64,000 nt of DNA from Thalassotalea litorea (GTDB taxonomy: Bacteria > Pseudomonadota > Gammaproteobacteria > Enterobacterales > Alteromonadaceae), in assembly GCF_005843925.1 (NCBI RefSeq), contig NZ_VCBC01000003.1, forward strand, positions 310,001 through 374,000, read 5' to 3'. Position numbers and translations under genes: made by a program. The notes under the pieces are model-generated. The model worked only from the letters and a program-made list of their open reading frames with translations. It did not search any database and was not told where the DNA came from. Positions 48,105 to 57,993 of this stretch are shown here, one piece after another (positions within the stretch are counted from its first letter, which is position 1; each line of letters begins with the position of its first letter).

Positions 48105-48827
48105 TTACACTAAGAAACTAATGCCGTAGCCCGTCAATAGTACGCCGATGAATTTGCTGAACTGCTCACCTTTCGGCGCGATTTTTTCAATTAGCACCAA
48201 TAAGGTTAAAATCAATATCCACTGCAGGTTCATTACTCCAGTGACAAATAATATCGCCATCAAAAACCAGCAACAGCCTACGCAATAACTCCCGTGAGTA
48301 AACCCCAGATTTAAACCTCCCCTTAGCCCTTGTTTCCAGCCTTTACTAATGACGGCAAGCGGTGAACGGCAAAATTTTAAACATTGCTGCTTCCAGGGGG
48401 TGAATTGATACACACCGGCAATAATCAAAATTGCCGCACTAAAATAGGCGTTAGCACTATCCATCATCGGGGTGAGCAGGGCGAGGTGATGGAACCAATA
48501 CTGTAAAAATGTGACGAGTAATGAATAAAGCGACCAGGCAATAATATAGCCGAGTACGAAGAATAAGGTCGGCGTATAGGATTGTTGATTGCTTAACTGT
48601 TGTTGATTGATTTTGTCAATGAGCATAATGACCGGAATGGCTGAGGGTAGCATCATGCCTGCCATCATAATGGCCCACATCACAAACAGCAGGAAAATAT
48701 CGCTACTTTGCCACGTGGCAACGGGATCCATATTCATGGTCATGCCAAATAGCATGTAATGCCAACTTAAATAAATAACAAATATTAACGTTGTGAAGAT
48801 AAACAGTCTGTGTATGTTCAGTGACAT
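48105..48827 (-). CDS. DUF2182 family membrane protein
   Basis: A 240-residue integral membrane protein with about six helices. The family signature is clear: LFVMWAIMMAGMMLPSAIPV (about 46-64) with the methionine-rich stretch, and SYCVGCCWFLMAILFVTG (about 186-203) with paired cysteines. Such methionine- and cysteine-rich proteins have been suggested to handle metals, but the function is not established. It is followed upstream on the same strand by the DUF1326 gene, a pairing seen repeatedly in bacteria. Confidence 0.85.
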   Translation of the reverse strand: MSLNIHRLFIFTTLIFVIYLSWHYMLFGMTMNMDPVATWQSSDIFLLFVMWAIMMAGMMLPSAIPVIMLIDKINQQQLSNQQSYTPTLFFVLGYIIAWSLYSLLVTFLQYWFHHLALLTPMMDSANAYFSAAILIIAGVYQFTPWKQQCLKFCRSPLAVISKGWKQGLRGGLNLGFTHGSYCVGCCWFLMAILFVTGVMNLQWILILTLLVLIEKIAPKGEQFSKFIGVLLTGYGISFLV

Positions 48828-49031
48828 AGTCTTTCGCGCCGTGTGCCAGGTAATATTCAGTACCTGAAGTTGTTATTTTTAAGACATTATCCCCCTCCCA
48901 GATCTAAAAGGTAGGATTAAACTCGCCCCATTCTTTAATAAAGCCTAACAAAAAAGCCTTGTTTTAGCCTGCCTTAGGGTTTTGAGCAAATTACGCGTCG
49001 TAATGAACGATAGGTTTCCTGATCGGGAAAC

Positions 49032-49658
49032 TTAGCCATTCGGCCAGTTTACAATCGCATTTGCAGCAAACGTATCGTCAAAATTAAATGCGATATTGCC
49101 ATGATTGACTTTTAACGCTTTGGTACGACCAACTTTACCGTCATTCCATAAAAAACCGCCGCCGGGATAGGTAATATGTACTCGATTTTCGTCACCGGTA
49201 ACAGGATTCACATGCGGGGTTTGTTCTGCTTCTAATATGCCATCTATCGCAACCGTGGAGTTGAATTCATTCACCTTGAGTTTGATGTCTGCCATAATTG
49301 GTCCGTCGAATGCGCTGAATAATGAGGCGATTGCAGTTACGGGCATACCGCCGTGCTGACCAGACATGATGGTTGCCATTGCACTGACTTGCTCTGCCGT
49401 GGCGGATTTATCAATAAACAAAGCCCCATCGCCATTGCCTTCATGCATGGCTTTTGGCCATGATGCAACGAGCACCATTTTTACCCCTGCAAGATCAAGT
49501 TCATTTAAGTGACCTTCGATCACTTCATAACCAATAATTGCCTGGCAACCTCCATCTTCACTGGTTGGAAAGCCAGCAAATTGACATCCACAACCATGGT
49601 TACAACTACAGCTTTCGATGTTATGCATTTTCAGCGACCAATTCTGTTGTTCTGACAT
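49032..49658 (-). CDS. DUF1326 domain protein
   Basis: A 208-residue soluble protein. The N-terminus has a cysteine-rich motif, ESCSCNHGCGCQFAGFP (about 15-31), that looks metal-binding, followed by GYEVIEGHLNELDLAGVKMV and HEGNGDGALFIDKSATAEQ. This is the DUF1326 pattern. It is 204 bases upstream of the DUF2182 gene on the same strand and probably works with it. AGGAGATACTT precedes the ATG. Confidence 0.85.
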   Translation of the reverse strand: MSEQQNWSLKMHNIESCSCNHGCGCQFAGFPTSEDGGCQAIIGYEVIEGHLNELDLAGVKMVLVASWPKAMHEGNGDGALFIDKSATAEQVSAMATIMSGQHGGMPVTAIASLFSAFDGPIMADIKLKVNEFNSTVAIDGILEAEQTPHVNPVTGDENRVHITYPGGGFLWNDGKVGRTKALKVNHGNIAFNFDDTFAANAIVNWPNG

Positions 49659-49885
49659 AAGTATCTCCTAGAGAAACAGGGTTAGATCCAATTCCATTGA
49701 GTATAGGACAACAGCGCTGAATTGATGGCTTGCTTCTTGAATTTTAATTGATTACATTGACCAGCATGTTTAAGCCTTTGCGGGCAACGGGTATACTAGC
49801 GAAAAGACTTAGAATGCAGGAAAATCCGATGCCTGTTCCATTAATCGATTTTTATTTAAACCATTATTCATCGTAGAAGTAGTTG

Positions 49886-50731
49886 ATGACTCCAGATTTA
49901 TTATTCCACAAAACCTATACGCACTCGTCCAGTAAGGAATGGGTGGTTTTTGTCCATGGTGCTGGCGGTAGTTCCAATATTTGGTTTCGCCAAATCAAGG
50001 CATTTAAAAAGCATTTTAATGTATTACTTTTAGATTTGCGGGGGCATGGCGAGTCAGCACCCTTGAAAACAAAAAGCTTGTTGCCTTCACGCTATACTTT
50101 TAAAGATGTCAGCCAGGATATTTTGCATGTATTGGATCACCTTGCAATTAGTCGAGCTCATTTTGTCGGGATATCCCTTGGTACTATCTTAATTCGGAAT
50201 ATTGAAGAGTTAGCGCCAGAGCGAGTCAAGTCTATGGTGCTCGGAGGTGCGGTAACTCAGTTTAACTTCCGCTCGGCATTTTTGGTGAAACTTGGTGATA
50301 TGTTCAAACACGTAATGCCTTATATGTGGCTCTACAGGTTATTCGCTTTTGTCTTAATGCCGAAAAAATCGCAAAGCTTGTCCCGCAATATGTTTATTCG
50401 CGATGCCAAAAAACTTTGCCAAAAGGAGTTTAAGCGATGGTTTAAGCTGGCCGGAGATGTGAACCCTTTAATGAAGTTTTATAAGGAAAGTCGAACTAAG
50501 ACGCCTTTGCTTTATTTGATGGGCGAGGAAGATCATATGTTTATCGGTCCGGTGCGCGAATCTGCGGCTCGCCATCCTAGCGCACAATTACAGGAAATCG
50601 CTGACAGTGGCCACGTTTGTAATGTTGATCAGGCGGTTACCTTCAACCAGTATTCGATTGACTTTATTCAGTCACAAATCTCCATTGATGTTGAACCGCA
50701 GCAAGAGGCAGATATTGTTCTACGTCGCTAA
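49886..50731 (+). CDS. Alpha/beta hydrolase
   Basis: A 281-residue hydrolase of the alpha/beta fold. The oxyanion segment is VFVHGAGGSSNIWF (about 21-34), the nucleophile elbow FVGISLGTIL (Ser, about 100), the acid MGEEDHMFIGP (Asp, about 217) and the base IADSGHVCNVDQ (His, about 244). A cap region (about 130-190) is rich in aromatic residues. A TTG directly upstream of the ATG is also in frame. Substrate unknown; it could be an esterase or lipase. Confidence 0.85.
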   Translation: MTPDLLFHKTYTHSSSKEWVVFVHGAGGSSNIWFRQIKAFKKHFNVLLLDLRGHGESAPLKTKSLLPSRYTFKDVSQDILHVLDHLAISRAHFVGISLGTILIRNIEELAPERVKSMVLGGAVTQFNFRSAFLVKLGDMFKHVMPYMWLYRLFAFVLMPKKSQSLSRNMFIRDAKKLCQKEFKRWFKLAGDVNPLMKFYKESRTKTPLLYLMGEEDHMFIGPVRESAARHPSAQLQEIADSGHVCNVDQAVTFNQYSIDFIQSQISIDVEPQQEADIVLRR

Positions 50732-50771
50732 AGCCTAATACTTTTCTAAACCGCTATCGGCTGACACAATC

Positions 50772-51398
50772 CTATATTGCCAGCTCAGTAAGTGCCTCGC
50801 GGGTTTTCGAAAAAACAGCGCTAAACCAGGCAGTAAACCTCGGTTCAGATTTAAATTTGCTGTTGCTCAGGGGCTGGCTTTGGGCTTGGTGTTCGGATTG
50901 ATTATCGGCTTGAATCTCTGAATAATCCAATGCCGCTTCAATTTCGGCTTCGGTCCACCATCGACAAGCCATCACTTCATCGGGGTTTGGCGATAGCCTT
51001 ATTACCGGACACTCACACAACAGGATATGATCATATTCATGTTCAATTAAGCCATTTTCCAATTGTGCTTTGTAAATTATATGCCCGATACTTTTAAAAC
51101 GCAGCGGCGTAAACAAGCCTAGCTCTTCACCCATGCGGCGAAGCGCAGCGACGGAGATCAGCTCGTAATTTCTTGGGTGTGAGCAAACGGTATTACTCCA
51201 CAACCCACCACTATGATACTTATGCAATGCACGCTGTTGTAGCAAAAATTCTACGCCTTCATCGGTATGTCGAAATATCATCACTGAGAACGCCAGGTGC
51301 AAATCGCCATCGAAGTGAGCGGCAAGTTTTTCTTTAAGGCCGATAGGCTTGCCTTTTATGTCGCAAAGCACAACTTGCTCTTGATGATCAGACGGCAT
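50772..51398 (-). CDS. idi: Isopentenyl-diphosphate delta-isomerase (type I)
   Basis: Nudix-fold isomerase interconverting IPP and DMAPP for isoprenoid synthesis. Visible are SNTVCSHP (catalytic cysteine, about 66-73), the metal-binding histidines and RRMGEELGLFTPL (Nudix-like helix, about 86-98). HEYDHILLCECP carries the second catalytic glutamate region (about 118-129), and ACRWWTEAEIEAAL follows. It has 208 residues, longer than E. coli Idi (182), with a Gln/Ser-rich insertion near 165-180. Monocistronic. Confidence 0.92.
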   Translation of the reverse strand: MPSDHQEQVVLCDIKGKPIGLKEKLAAHFDGDLHLAFSVMIFRHTDEGVEFLLQQRALHKYHSGGLWSNTVCSHPRNYELISVAALRRMGEELGLFTPLRFKSIGHIIYKAQLENGLIEHEYDHILLCECPVIRLSPNPDEVMACRWWTEAEIEAALDYSEIQADNQSEHQAQSQPLSNSKFKSEPRFTAWFSAVFSKTREALTELAI

Positions 51399-51585
51399 AA
51401 TTCACTACAAAATTCGATTACTGATTCTTAAAGTTTAGTCTGAAACTGAAGCCATGCTGTAACTTTGCTGTGAACCGGATATCGTTTCTTGTTCAATCGG
51501 TGGCATTTCATCTACGCTTAGAAGTGATGAATGCAACCTACGCAAGGGTAAAGCGTCATCCTTAATCAGCTATGAGGGCAATGTT

Positions 51586-51879
51586 ATGTCGAAGTTTAAT
51601 CGCCGTTCGTTTTTAAAGTTATCTTCCACTTCAGTGATCGGAATCACATTAGGCGGGATCTCCTTGAAAAGTCTGGCCGCCGAGAAATTGGACTTAGATG
51701 ACCCAACGGCGAAAGCGTTAAAGTATGTCCATAAATCTGCAGAGGAAGGAAAGAATTGCGCGAATTGCGCACACGTGCAGGCGGGGGACGATCCAGAGTG
51801 GAAACCCTGTGCATTATTTCCGAATAAACTGGTCAACAATAATGGCTGGTGCAGTGCCTGGATGCAAAAAGCCGGTTGA
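51586..51879 (+). CDS. High-potential iron-sulfur protein (HiPIP)
   Basis: A small periplasmic electron carrier of 97 residues with one 4Fe-4S cluster. A Tat-type signal (NRRSFLKLSSTSVIG) shows it is exported folded. The four cluster cysteines are in NCANCAHVQ, WKPCALFP and GWCSAW, the HiPIP spacing. A ribosome site (GAGGGCAATGTT) precedes the ATG. No partner reductase gene is adjacent. Confidence 0.92.
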   Translation: MSKFNRRSFLKLSSTSVIGITLGGISLKSLAAEKLDLDDPTAKALKYVHKSAEEGKNCANCAHVQAGDDPEWKPCALFPNKLVNNNGWCSAWMQKAG

Positions 51880-51899
51880 TAGTGAATGCAGTGTCTGCT

Positions 51900-53033
51900 C
51901 TAGGGGAGTGAAACTGCATAGAGCAGGCAATCAGACAAAGCGATATCAACGCGATTGGTGATCATAAACAGACGCAGATTTGTTTTGCATTGCAACTGTT
52001 CGCCCTGCAACTGAAAGAGGTCGTGGATTCTTTCCTGGCCTTGCTCGTCCTTTGCGCTTAGTGCTGAAAACCCTCGCGGTGTGGCCCAACCAAGCGTTTT
52101 TCCTGCTTGCCAGTTAGCAAAATTGAACCTGTCGATATCGGCGAGTAGGGTAATATCAAAATCTGGATTTTTTCTGGGTCCATAACCTAATTTCACCTCT
52201 TTGTTCGGGAGAATTTCGAGACGAATTGGGTCGTTGAGGATAATGCTTGGTTCACTGTCTTCTTTTAATTCTGGCAGAGTCGCCAGCATCAATCGATGTA
52301 TTCCCGTATATGCGGTTTGTGCCGCCAATTCATCACCAGTTCCACCACATTCAATGGTCACGCAGGGAAACGAAAATGCAAGTTCAAACAAGGCGCCGAT
52401 ATTAATATTTGAGCGCACGGTATAGGGACTAAATTGTTTACACAACAATAAATGCGCATCGCTGACATGACGTATCACGCTAAATGCCGGACTGGCCCCA
52501 GAAGTATTGTGAAGATCAATGAGCCAGCGAGGATTGAGAGCGTTAATAAATCGCCAGATACGATATGCCAAAATTTGTGGCTCGGAATAATCATCAGGCA
52601 AGGATAATATGGGTTGTGATTTTCCGATAGTTTTTGACTGGCTAACTCGTTGGTGAATATTTTGCAGGGTTTTCTCGGTAAAACAACGGTTTAAATCGGC
52701 TGCGCCAGGTAGCATCCGGTGAAAAAACAAAGGTTCAGTCGCTGCCGCTTTGACGGATGCGACAAGAATATAAGTGTCATATAAAGGGACCGGTGGATTA
52801 CTAATAAGTCGTCTTAACGCTTCGATGCCTGACGTTTCATTACCGTGTAACAAGGTTGTAAATAATTGTGGTTGTGTGTGTCTTTCCCGTGCGGGAAAAA
52901 CCACAATAAAGGGCTGATTGTCAAAATTCCGGATAAAATTATCGAGACTATCCTGAGCATCAAGCTGCTGCGGTGTATACAGTTTAAAGCCGAGATTATT
53001 TGCTGCGCTGACGATGTTCGAAGAAATTGTCAT
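51900..53033 (-). CDS. Succinylglutamate desuccinylase/aspartoacylase-like M14 protein
   Basis: A zinc-dependent deacylase of the AstE/ASPA group. Zinc ligands are in TLLHGNETSGIEAL (His, Glu) and WLIDLHNTSGASP (His), and the catalytic glutamate is in VTIECGGTGDE. The ATG at 53033 overlaps the stop of the glutamate-cysteine ligase gene as ATGA, implying coupling. An ATG at 53051 is also in frame and would overlap by 22 bases. About 377 residues. The pairing with a GCS2 ligase suggests linked amino-acid or peptide metabolism, but the substrate is not known. Confidence 0.85.
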   Translation of the reverse strand: MTISSNIVSAANNLGFKLYTPQQLDAQDSLDNFIRNFDNQPFIVVFPARERHTQPQLFTTLLHGNETSGIEALRRLISNPPVPLYDTYILVASVKAAATEPLFFHRMLPGAADLNRCFTEKTLQNIHQRVSQSKTIGKSQPILSLPDDYSEPQILAYRIWRFINALNPRWLIDLHNTSGASPAFSVIRHVSDAHLLLCKQFSPYTVRSNINIGALFELAFSFPCVTIECGGTGDELAAQTAYTGIHRLMLATLPELKEDSEPSIILNDPIRLEILPNKEVKLGYGPRKNPDFDITLLADIDRFNFANWQAGKTLGWATPRGFSALSAKDEQGQERIHDLFQLQGEQLQCKTNLRLFMITNRVDIALSDCLLYAVSLP

Positions 53034-54505
53034 CGCGCACTCGTTTGCCATTCACTGACGGGTAGATCCTGACGTTGATAGACCATATATTGCTGTAACA
53101 TTTGCGCCAAGGCTTGTTGTTTAGGGTAGGTTGCTTTTAGCGCATTGAGTTGTTGTCGTTGCCAGCAAGCACCGGAAGTCTGGGCCTTCCAACGCTTTTT
53201 GAAAATCGTCAGCCAACGCGTTGCTTCTACTTCATCGACGCCAATTTTGATTAATCCTTCCCAGGCCTTTGGCCACAAAAGCGTCAAAATTTCATCCGCG
53301 GAATGCTCTTCTAATCCAAACCCATTTGCTTTAGGCCAGATCAGTTTCGCATGAATGCCGTGTTTTGCGGCGCGATAAAAATTATATTCCGCGTATTTAA
53401 AGGGAAGTTTCACTAGCAGGGATTCGATGTCGTCAGCAAGGCCGTGTGCCAGGCCTGTCATGACCGCCGCATTCGCAACCATATCGGATACCGTTGGTCC
53501 TGCAGGCAAGGTTCTTAATTCGACGCGAAGGTGGCCTTTATCGTGATGATCATAGATACCACGGTTCCAGCTCCAAACCGTTCCCTGGTGCAGCTGCAAT
53601 TCTTCAAGTTTTGGCAGGTGCTTATTATTGCGCGGATCTTCGGGATAAATTTCTGAAAAGATCGGTTCGTACAATCGACTATTACTGGCAAAAAGTTCCC
53701 ATAATCCATGACGATTCCATTCTTGACCATAAACGACTCTTGGTGGGCAACGCCATTCTTTGTGGTCGCGCCGGGTATCAATAGATTGTTTAAATAACGC
53801 GATTCTTGTCTCGTCCCATAACTCGTGACCAAGTAATGTAGGCGAGTTGCAGCAATAAGCCAGAACAGGTGCTGTGATTAACTGTACCGCATTGTATATA
53901 TTCGAAAACTTTTCTGTGGGTACGCGAATATGCAGTTGAAATGAAGTGCCAGCCCCCTCAAAAGCGATGGACTTGGTGGTGAGCTTGAATGGGTCTTTAC
54001 CATCAATATTCAATTGAAAAGGTTCGCCCCTGTCTTTAAGTAATAAGGTGGAAAACAGCTTATACCGTTGCATATCCGAGAGTACATCATCGTTAAGATC
54101 TAAGTCGGACAGGGTCGGAAGAATACCGATACTTACCAGCTCATTTTGTTTTTCATTGGCGACCTTATTCGTTGCTGCAATAAGCGCTTTTATTTCCTCT
54201 GCAAGACGAGTAAATGGCATACCAAGGGTAGGTTGAGGGCTTAGATTGAATTCTAGGTTATAACGATTTAATTCCAACGTCTGCCGAGGATCCTGGCATT
54301 GTTCCAGCAACCATTGATTGCAGTGACTTGCCTGCCCAGACCGGTCAATAATGTTCGTTTCCAGTTCCGCGCCAATGCTAAGAGGTCCCTGACCAAAATC
54401 CGGCTGTTTTAATACTTCTTTTAGGGTGATCAATTGCTCGTCAAGGCGCTGCTTGAATAGGGTGGAGTCTTGATCCTCCTCTTTCGTAAATATTTCTCTG
54501 CCCAT
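53030..54505 (-). CDS. Glutamate-cysteine ligase family 2 (GCS2) protein
   Basis: ATP-dependent carboxylate-amine ligase-type enzyme of about 491 residues, first step of glutathione synthesis or a related gamma-glutamyl ligation. The ATG at 54505 (MGREIFTKEED) has AAGGGAAA upstream; an ATG 21 bases earlier is in frame. Visible are LSIGAELETNIID (about 45, ATP/glutamate site), ELNRYNLEFNLSPQ and HLRVELRTLPAGPTVSDMVAN. Stops within the start of the aspartoacylase-like gene, so it is translationally coupled to it. It differs from classical GshA of E. coli. Confidence 0.85.
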   Translation of the reverse strand: MGREIFTKEEDQDSTLFKQRLDEQLITLKEVLKQPDFGQGPLSIGAELETNIIDRSGQASHCNQWLLEQCQDPRQTLELNRYNLEFNLSPQPTLGMPFTRLAEEIKALIAATNKVANEKQNELVSIGILPTLSDLDLNDDVLSDMQRYKLFSTLLLKDRGEPFQLNIDGKDPFKLTTKSIAFEGAGTSFQLHIRVPTEKFSNIYNAVQLITAPVLAYCCNSPTLLGHELWDETRIALFKQSIDTRRDHKEWRCPPRVVYGQEWNRHGLWELFASNSRLYEPIFSEIYPEDPRNNKHLPKLEELQLHQGTVWSWNRGIYDHHDKGHLRVELRTLPAGPTVSDMVANAAVMTGLAHGLADDIESLLVKLPFKYAEYNFYRAAKHGIHAKLIWPKANGFGLEEHSADEILTLLWPKAWEGLIKIGVDEVEATRWLTIFKKRWKAQTSGACWQRQQLNALKATYPKQQALAQMLQQYMVYQRQDLPVSEWQTSAR

Positions 54506-54836
54506 GCGCTTTCCCTTTAAATGCAATTAAAACATCGGTGCCTTAGCTAAACCTGATAAACAAGCCTGATTATAATTTTATTGTAGTTGATTGAATCAAT
54601 AGTCATTGTTCAGCTTTAGAATATGCGAAATTGCATCGCGAGTTTTGATAAATTCATCGGCGTTTGATCTGGATCATCTAAACCACAGTTGCGCGAGCCA
54701 GTTGAACTATAATTAGGTATGGATGCTACAGCGTTATTGTGTATTTAAACTCGCAAGTGTTTGCAACCGAGCCATCACTTGCTAAGCGCTGCAAATCCTA
54801 CTTTTCATTCAGTGTGTTTGTCAGGAGGCAGTAGTT
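54506..54836. other. Intergenic, divergent promoters
   Basis: About 330 bases between the GCS2 gene (-) and the deacylase gene (+). The + gene has CAGGAGG about nine bases before its ATG. No other motif recognised. Confidence 0.4.
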
Positions 54837-55316
54837 ATGACAATTTCTACAACACTCGAATCCTATTTGGATGAGCATAACATCCCTTTTCAAAGTGTTA
54901 TTCACCCCCATAGTAGTAGCTCGATTTCAACCGCAATTTCAGCCAATGTGCCATTGCAGCAAATTGCGAAAGCCGTAGTGTTAGAAGATCACGAAGGAAG
55001 GCATTTGCTGGCAGTATTGCCGGCGAATTATAAAATCAGTTTGTCAGCCTTAAATGATGAGTTGCTGGCGACCTACCGACTAGCCAGAGAGCAAGAAGTG
55101 TATACGATGTTCGAAGATTGCGAACATGGAGCGATACCTGCGTTGGGCGCCGCTTATCATATAAATACGGTATGTGAACAAGCTCTTGATGAGCTTGACC
55201 ATGTGTATATTGAAGCGGGGGATCACCACACATTAATAAAAGTGGATAAGGAAAACTTCCATCAGTTAATGAAGGAAAGTAAACATATGCACTTTAGTCG
55301 TCAGGTGATCCATTAA
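54837..55316 (+). CDS. YbaK/EbsC-type aminoacyl-tRNA deacylase
   Basis: A 159-residue editing-domain protein that hydrolyses mischarged aminoacyl-tRNA in trans. The fold signature shows in QIAKAVVLEDHEGRHLLAVLP (key residues AKAVVLED, about 43-52), NYKISLSALNDEL and GAIPALG (about 101-107, GxxPxxG-type loop). It sits alone, divergent from the GCS2 gene. Which tRNA it proofreads (Pro, Ala, Cys) is not decidable. Confidence 0.85.
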   Translation: MTISTTLESYLDEHNIPFQSVIHPHSSSSISTAISANVPLQQIAKAVVLEDHEGRHLLAVLPANYKISLSALNDELLATYRLAREQEVYTMFEDCEHGAIPALGAAYHINTVCEQALDELDHVYIEAGDHHTLIKVDKENFHQLMKESKHMHFSRQVIH

Positions 55317-55329
55317 GTCAAAAAATAAC

Positions 55330-55349
55330 CAGGGAGCGAATGCTCCCTG
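55330..55349 (-). terminator. Terminator of the phospholipase-D gene
   Basis: CAGGGAGC (55330-55337) pairs with GCTCCCTG (55342-55349). On the - strand a GTTATTTTT tail follows. Confidence 0.75.
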
Positions 55350-55367
55350 AGATAAGCCAGTTGCGGA

Positions 55368-57221
55368 TTAAAGCTGCCACTTGATGCCGGTGAAAATAAG
55401 TTTGCTATAGACGCTACGCTGGCTCTTGGCAGAAAACCCCTCCATGCCGTCGAGTTCGCGCACTTTTTTACGCATTGCCAGCCAGTCGGGTTCACCCCAA
55501 AGATAACAACGTTTTTTCAGGTCATCGAATATCTGATTTAACTCGCCATTGACACCGTCACCGAGCATAAAATAACCCATCTCATTGTTAATGAATCGTG
55601 AGCGGTAATCGAGATTTGTGGTTCCGACAAAGGATACATTGTTGGTGACAATAAATTTGGCGTGGAGCTTACCATAGGTCTCATCACCCCCGATTAAATC
55701 GGCATCAAGTCTGCCAAGTTGATACACCTTAATTCGTGGGTTATTAATGGCTTTTTGAAAATCTTCCGATCCAATAAAATCCGGGTTCTCTTCGCTGACT
55801 TCCAAATCATCTTGCCATTCATCGATAAACTTAGGATCGTTGCTTAACATACGCGGTACCATTTCCATATCGATGATGGACTGGGTCATAAAGTTGTCTG
55901 AAGACATCACTGAATTGGTAATGATTTCGATGGTCCGCTCGGGATCTGCTGCAAGCCACTCTCTGATGCCTGCAAGTTCCTGATAACGACCATCTTTTTC
56001 TTCGGGCTCCTCGTTGGCGAGAAAAATATAAGGAGAGACTAAGCGAACGTGTTTAACGTTATATTTTAAACTTCCCAGTTCATCGAGTATTTCGACAATG
56101 GAGTTTGGATTGCGGCCTTTCACATCGGCATATTTTTCAAAAACTTCATAGCTCACAATATTTGCCATTTCATGGGCGAGTCGAAGTTTAGAAGGGTTAT
56201 AGCCTTGTTCTAATTCTTCTTCGATATTGGCATATGAGCGAGCAAATAAGGGACCGCGTTTTATTTCATCCAGAGATTCCTGTAATTTTTCCTGTTGCCC
56301 AGAATATGGCAACCAGGCGGTAAGGTATTTATTGCCTGAATGGTTATAGAGCAGTGTCAGATATAATTCCGACACTCTTGAAATGGTTAAAGGTGAATCA
56401 CCAACCCCTTTTTTATGAGTTGCCTTTAATTGCTTAAGCGTACCTTCTGGATTCTTAATGAGGATTTCTAGATCCTGAAAAGTATCCTTATTTTTTTCGC
56501 CTTTTTCATTGATGCCGTAGTAATGCAAAGAGATATTGCGCCCGCCAGTCATTACATAGGCATTGGTTGGCGAGTTGCCATCAATAACCAGTAATTTATC
56601 GTGTGAACGGCGATTAATATTGACGAAAATTTTCGACACCGCATTGAAAATCATCACCTGAACCCGGGCTCTTTTATTGGTGAGTTTGCCATCAGGTCCG
56701 CGAATAAACCCGGCTTCATCGGCGCATCGTAGCAGACCTTTTAACTCTTCATGACGCATGTCGGCAGAGCCAAGCGAATCAACCATCAATCGGACATCAA
56801 CCCCACGTTTAACGGCATTACACATAGCCCCGAGAAACGCATATCCGGCAAGATCATTGTCAAAAATATAGTAGGTTGCATCCACAGTGTATTTGGCATT
56901 TTCAATCAACCAAATTTTCATTGCCAGAGAATTGACGCCATCTTCAACGGTGGGGCCTATGATTTTCACCTGACCTTCAAGAATTGGAATATCCGCTTCT
57001 ATTCCAAGATCCAATGACTGCTGTTTTTGCTCTTTTTTACTGCGCCAGCGCCGTTGTTCATAGTGTTTATTGATGGTTGGGTTGTCATTTTCCAAAGCTT
57101 GTTTGCATTGAGATGCTTGTAGCTGAGGAGGACAAAAATCATCGGGTTGAGAGCTACAACCTAAAAGCAATGTGAGTAGACATAAAGTTAACAAGGATAA
57201 CTTTATCTGATATTTCCCCAT
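55368..57221 (-). CDS. Phospholipase D-superfamily lipoprotein
   Basis: A 617-residue lipoprotein: the signal LLTLLLGCSSQ has a lipobox with Cys22. Two HKD motifs are visible: RSHDKLLVIDG (about 200) and KLHAKFIVTNN (about 525), each followed by the expected asparagine-containing turn (GGRNISLHYYG, TTNLDYRSRFINNE). Such envelope PLD proteins act as cardiolipin synthase-like or phosphatidyl-transferase enzymes. The first HKD is in a tract with NAKYTVDATYYIFDND, as in cardiolipin synthases. Monocistronic. Confidence 0.88.
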   Translation of the reverse strand: MGKYQIKLSLLTLCLLTLLLGCSSQPDDFCPPQLQASQCKQALENDNPTINKHYEQRRWRSKKEQKQQSLDLGIEADIPILEGQVKIIGPTVEDGVNSLAMKIWLIENAKYTVDATYYIFDNDLAGYAFLGAMCNAVKRGVDVRLMVDSLGSADMRHEELKGLLRCADEAGFIRGPDGKLTNKRARVQVMIFNAVSKIFVNINRRSHDKLLVIDGNSPTNAYVMTGGRNISLHYYGINEKGEKNKDTFQDLEILIKNPEGTLKQLKATHKKGVGDSPLTISRVSELYLTLLYNHSGNKYLTAWLPYSGQQEKLQESLDEIKRGPLFARSYANIEEELEQGYNPSKLRLAHEMANIVSYEVFEKYADVKGRNPNSIVEILDELGSLKYNVKHVRLVSPYIFLANEEPEEKDGRYQELAGIREWLAADPERTIEIITNSVMSSDNFMTQSIIDMEMVPRMLSNDPKFIDEWQDDLEVSEENPDFIGSEDFQKAINNPRIKVYQLGRLDADLIGGDETYGKLHAKFIVTNNVSFVGTTNLDYRSRFINNEMGYFMLGDGVNGELNQIFDDLKKRCYLWGEPDWLAMRKKVRELDGMEGFSAKSQRSVYSKLIFTGIKWQL

Positions 57222-57372
57222 AGTCCGGCCTTTTGTGACAAGCGAATATTGTCTGTAATTAGATGTTTAGCTTAGTTAATCTTAGACCGGAACCTATAAA
57301 AGAGGAAAATTTGTGCGCACAAGATCGCGAAATATTCGGGGGGCTAGATCTCAATCTTGTATGTATGCGGAT

Positions 57373-57609
57373 TTACTTTTTACTAAACCACTCAATTTCT
57401 TCGCATGAGTAACTGCTGCTCAGGAATTCCAACAATTGTGCATGTTCTTTTTGGCGTTGTTGTTCCTGACGGCATTCATCCAGGCTGGCAAAGGTATCAA
57501 TTTGGGCAACCACTTCGTCGTCCGAGTTATACTTTAGCAATTGAAAATGATCGCCAATTTGTTGATGCACAAAATAGGCAATCGCAGTTAATACAATTAG
57601 ATCTTTCAT
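57373..57609 (-). CDS. Small exported or membrane protein, unknown
   Basis: A 78-residue protein from the ATG at 57609 (MKDLIVLTAIAYFVHQQ), with a CACGGAGTG ribosome site. Start sites further up are possible but lack one. A hydrophobic N-terminus of about 14 residues is followed by a charged helical tail with two cysteines (LDECRQEQ, YSCEEIEW). No family recognised. Confidence 0.55.
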   Translation of the reverse strand: MKDLIVLTAIAYFVHQQIGDHFQLLKYNSDDEVVAQIDTFASLDECRQEQQRQKEHAQLLEFLSSSYSCEEIEWFSKK

Positions 57610-57993
57610 AACATCACTCCGTGAAAAGCTTATTGTTTTATTGTTTGCAATCCGCATTAATCTTGTCGCTCTGCAGCCGAACCGCAGGGACATTGCATCG
57701 CAAAGATACTTTTAGTTTACCGAGCTAGAAAAAAACTGCTGTTAACAGTTTGTAATGGTTTGGTTATTTTTTGTTGAATGGAAAATGTTCAATTGAGTGA
57801 ACGTCGGGGCTATGACGTTTTGACTATGACGTTTTGGCTAGCACCACTTGTTAATTTCGTAATTAACCTAAATGATGGACTCTAGCTTCATAGCTACAAG
57901 TTTTAGTTTGCTGTTTATCGGGTGTTGCGATTTAGTTTTAACTTGGTGATAAGCTACTTGGTTGTTAACCGATAGGATGGCAAGGGCAGATTG
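57610..57993. other. Intergenic region with a short tandem duplication
   Basis: About 380 bases. A 14-bp tandem duplication CTATGACGTTTTG(A/G) lies at 57810-57837. No gene seen. Confidence 0.4.
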
